Shown one piece after another: positions 63,550-64,000 of a stretch of 64,000 nucleotides of DNA. Where the stretch lies: NCBI GenBank assembly GCA_963747315.1, contig CAVVEQ010000006.1, positions 496,001 to 560,000 on the forward strand. The letters run 5' to 3'. The DNA comes from CAVVEQ01 sp963747315 (GTDB lineage: Bacteria; Chloroflexota; Anaerolineae; Anaerolineales; Anaerolineaceae). A program made the position numbers and the translations under genes. A model generated the notes under the pieces. That model worked only from the letters and a program-made list of their open reading frames with translations, searched no databases and had not been told where the DNA came from. The first letter of the stretch is position 1; each line of letters starts with the position of its first letter.

Positions 63550-64000
63550 TCAAGGGCAGGGTTCATCCTGGACCCGCAGCGGGATCTGTACACCTTCACC
63601 GCTTTCGATTTTGTTCGTGAAGCATTTTCCTTCAACACAGCTTATTGCATTGCCAGTTGTGCTGTAGTCTATCTCCATTCCAACGAGATTCCCTTCGGGA
63701 TCTTTATCCGTCGGGATGATGGTGTAGCTGCCACTCCCCTCGTAATCCATCGTGATACCTGACATCCCAACATGTTGTTTCTCGACCAGAGTACCGCTCG
63801 TGGAACTGCTGGGTGATATGGTGAACGTTGAAGTTGTGCCAGGCCCGGTAAAAGAAACAGAAAAAGGTTGGGCAAGGTCTTCGATGCAATCTCCCTTCCA
63901 ACTGCTGCCTATCCCGGGAGTCTCGATCACATGGTAGGTCTTCTTTTTCTCACCGGTGTTGGCGTTGAGCTCGAGTGTAGCCTTCCCTCGTTTGGAGGTT
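63550..64000 (-). CDS. partial protein of a probable secreted or surface type
   Basis: The frame is open to the window edge, so the N-terminus is missing; at least 149 residues are present. It has a Ser/Thr-rich beta-strand composition (PFSVSFTGPGTTSTFTI, SGTLVEKQHVGMSG) with Cys residues in WKGDCIED, ISCVEGKCF and at the end (EPCP). That suits an extracytoplasmic protein with disulfides. I do not recognise a family. The terminator follows downstream. Confidence 0.5.
   Translation of the reverse strand, partial: TSKRGKATLELNANTGEKKKTYHVIETPGIGSSWKGDCIEDLAQPFSVSFTGPGTTSTFTISPSSSTSGTLVEKQHVGMSGITMDYEGSGSYTIIPTDKDPEGNLVGMEIDYSTTGNAISCVEGKCFTNKIESGEGVQIPLRVQDEPCP

Noticed and set aside
1..64000. 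Search for CRISPR arrays, tRNA, rRNA, insertion sequences and prophage genes
   Set aside because: No regular direct repeats, cloverleaf-like segments, rRNA sequence, transposase motifs or phage structural genes were seen by eye; a dedicated scan was not possible.

Overview
The window looks like a chromosomal segment of a Chloroflexota bacterium, most likely class Anaerolineae. This is inference from protein style: lipoproteins with Thr/Pro-rich linkers, an F420-type PPOX protein, several GT-C-like membrane proteins, alpha/alpha-toroid proteins and a WYL regulator beside a GyrI-like protein. Genes lie on both strands in short operons, mostly with clear Shine-Dalgarno sites. I see no rRNA, tRNA, CRISPR array, prophage or insertion sequence.

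Layout. 0-7.5 kb: CPBP protease, ASCH-like protein, toroid protein, broken nitronate monooxygenase, CarD-like regulator, membrane protein, membrane-anchored hydrolase and flavodoxin. 7.5-16.6 kb: membrane protein, isoprenoid-synthase-like gene, an operon of M28 peptidase, TMEM175-like channel and hydrolase, an Eis-like acetyltransferase, and a long gene joining a lipoprotein/amidotransferase-like part to a polysaccharide flippase. 17-22 kb: two coupled GT-C-like glycosyltransferases, then a thioredoxin-like lipoprotein with CcdA. 22-34 kb: PhnB-like protein, kinase, aldo/keto reductase, nitroreductase, ICMT-like methyltransferase, GMC oxidoreductase, a third GT-C-like protein, a decayed SDR and VOC pair, SOUL and PPOX proteins. 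34-38 kb: purB and an apparent hpt-purA fusion. 38-52.7 kb: lipoproteins, methyltransferase, DEAD-box helicase with a structured leader, tocopherol-cyclase-like protein, PLP decarboxylase, YbaN, lipase, ZupT, and a WYL regulator divergent from a GyrI-like gene. 52.7-64 kb: a PhzF remnant, a fourth GT-C-like protein, an operon of GT2, methyltransferase and PhzF, a split ICMT gene, a second toroid protein, an S41 peptidase, a 40-residue membrane protein, two nuclease-like proteins and a partial secreted protein.

How genes fit together. The flippase, four GT-C-like proteins and the polyprenyl-phosphate-mannose-synthase-like GT2 could form an extracytoplasmic glycosylation set. Hpt, PurA and PurB cover hypoxanthine to IMP to AMP. 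The thioredoxin-like lipoprotein and CcdA form a thiol-redox pair.

An important caveat is that about 17 genes carry one or more frameshifts. Many sit in short homopolymers and often leave catalytic motifs, start/stop overlaps and gene lengths otherwise intact. Base-calling error is therefore a serious alternative to real gene decay, and it also affects how the apparent fusions are read.
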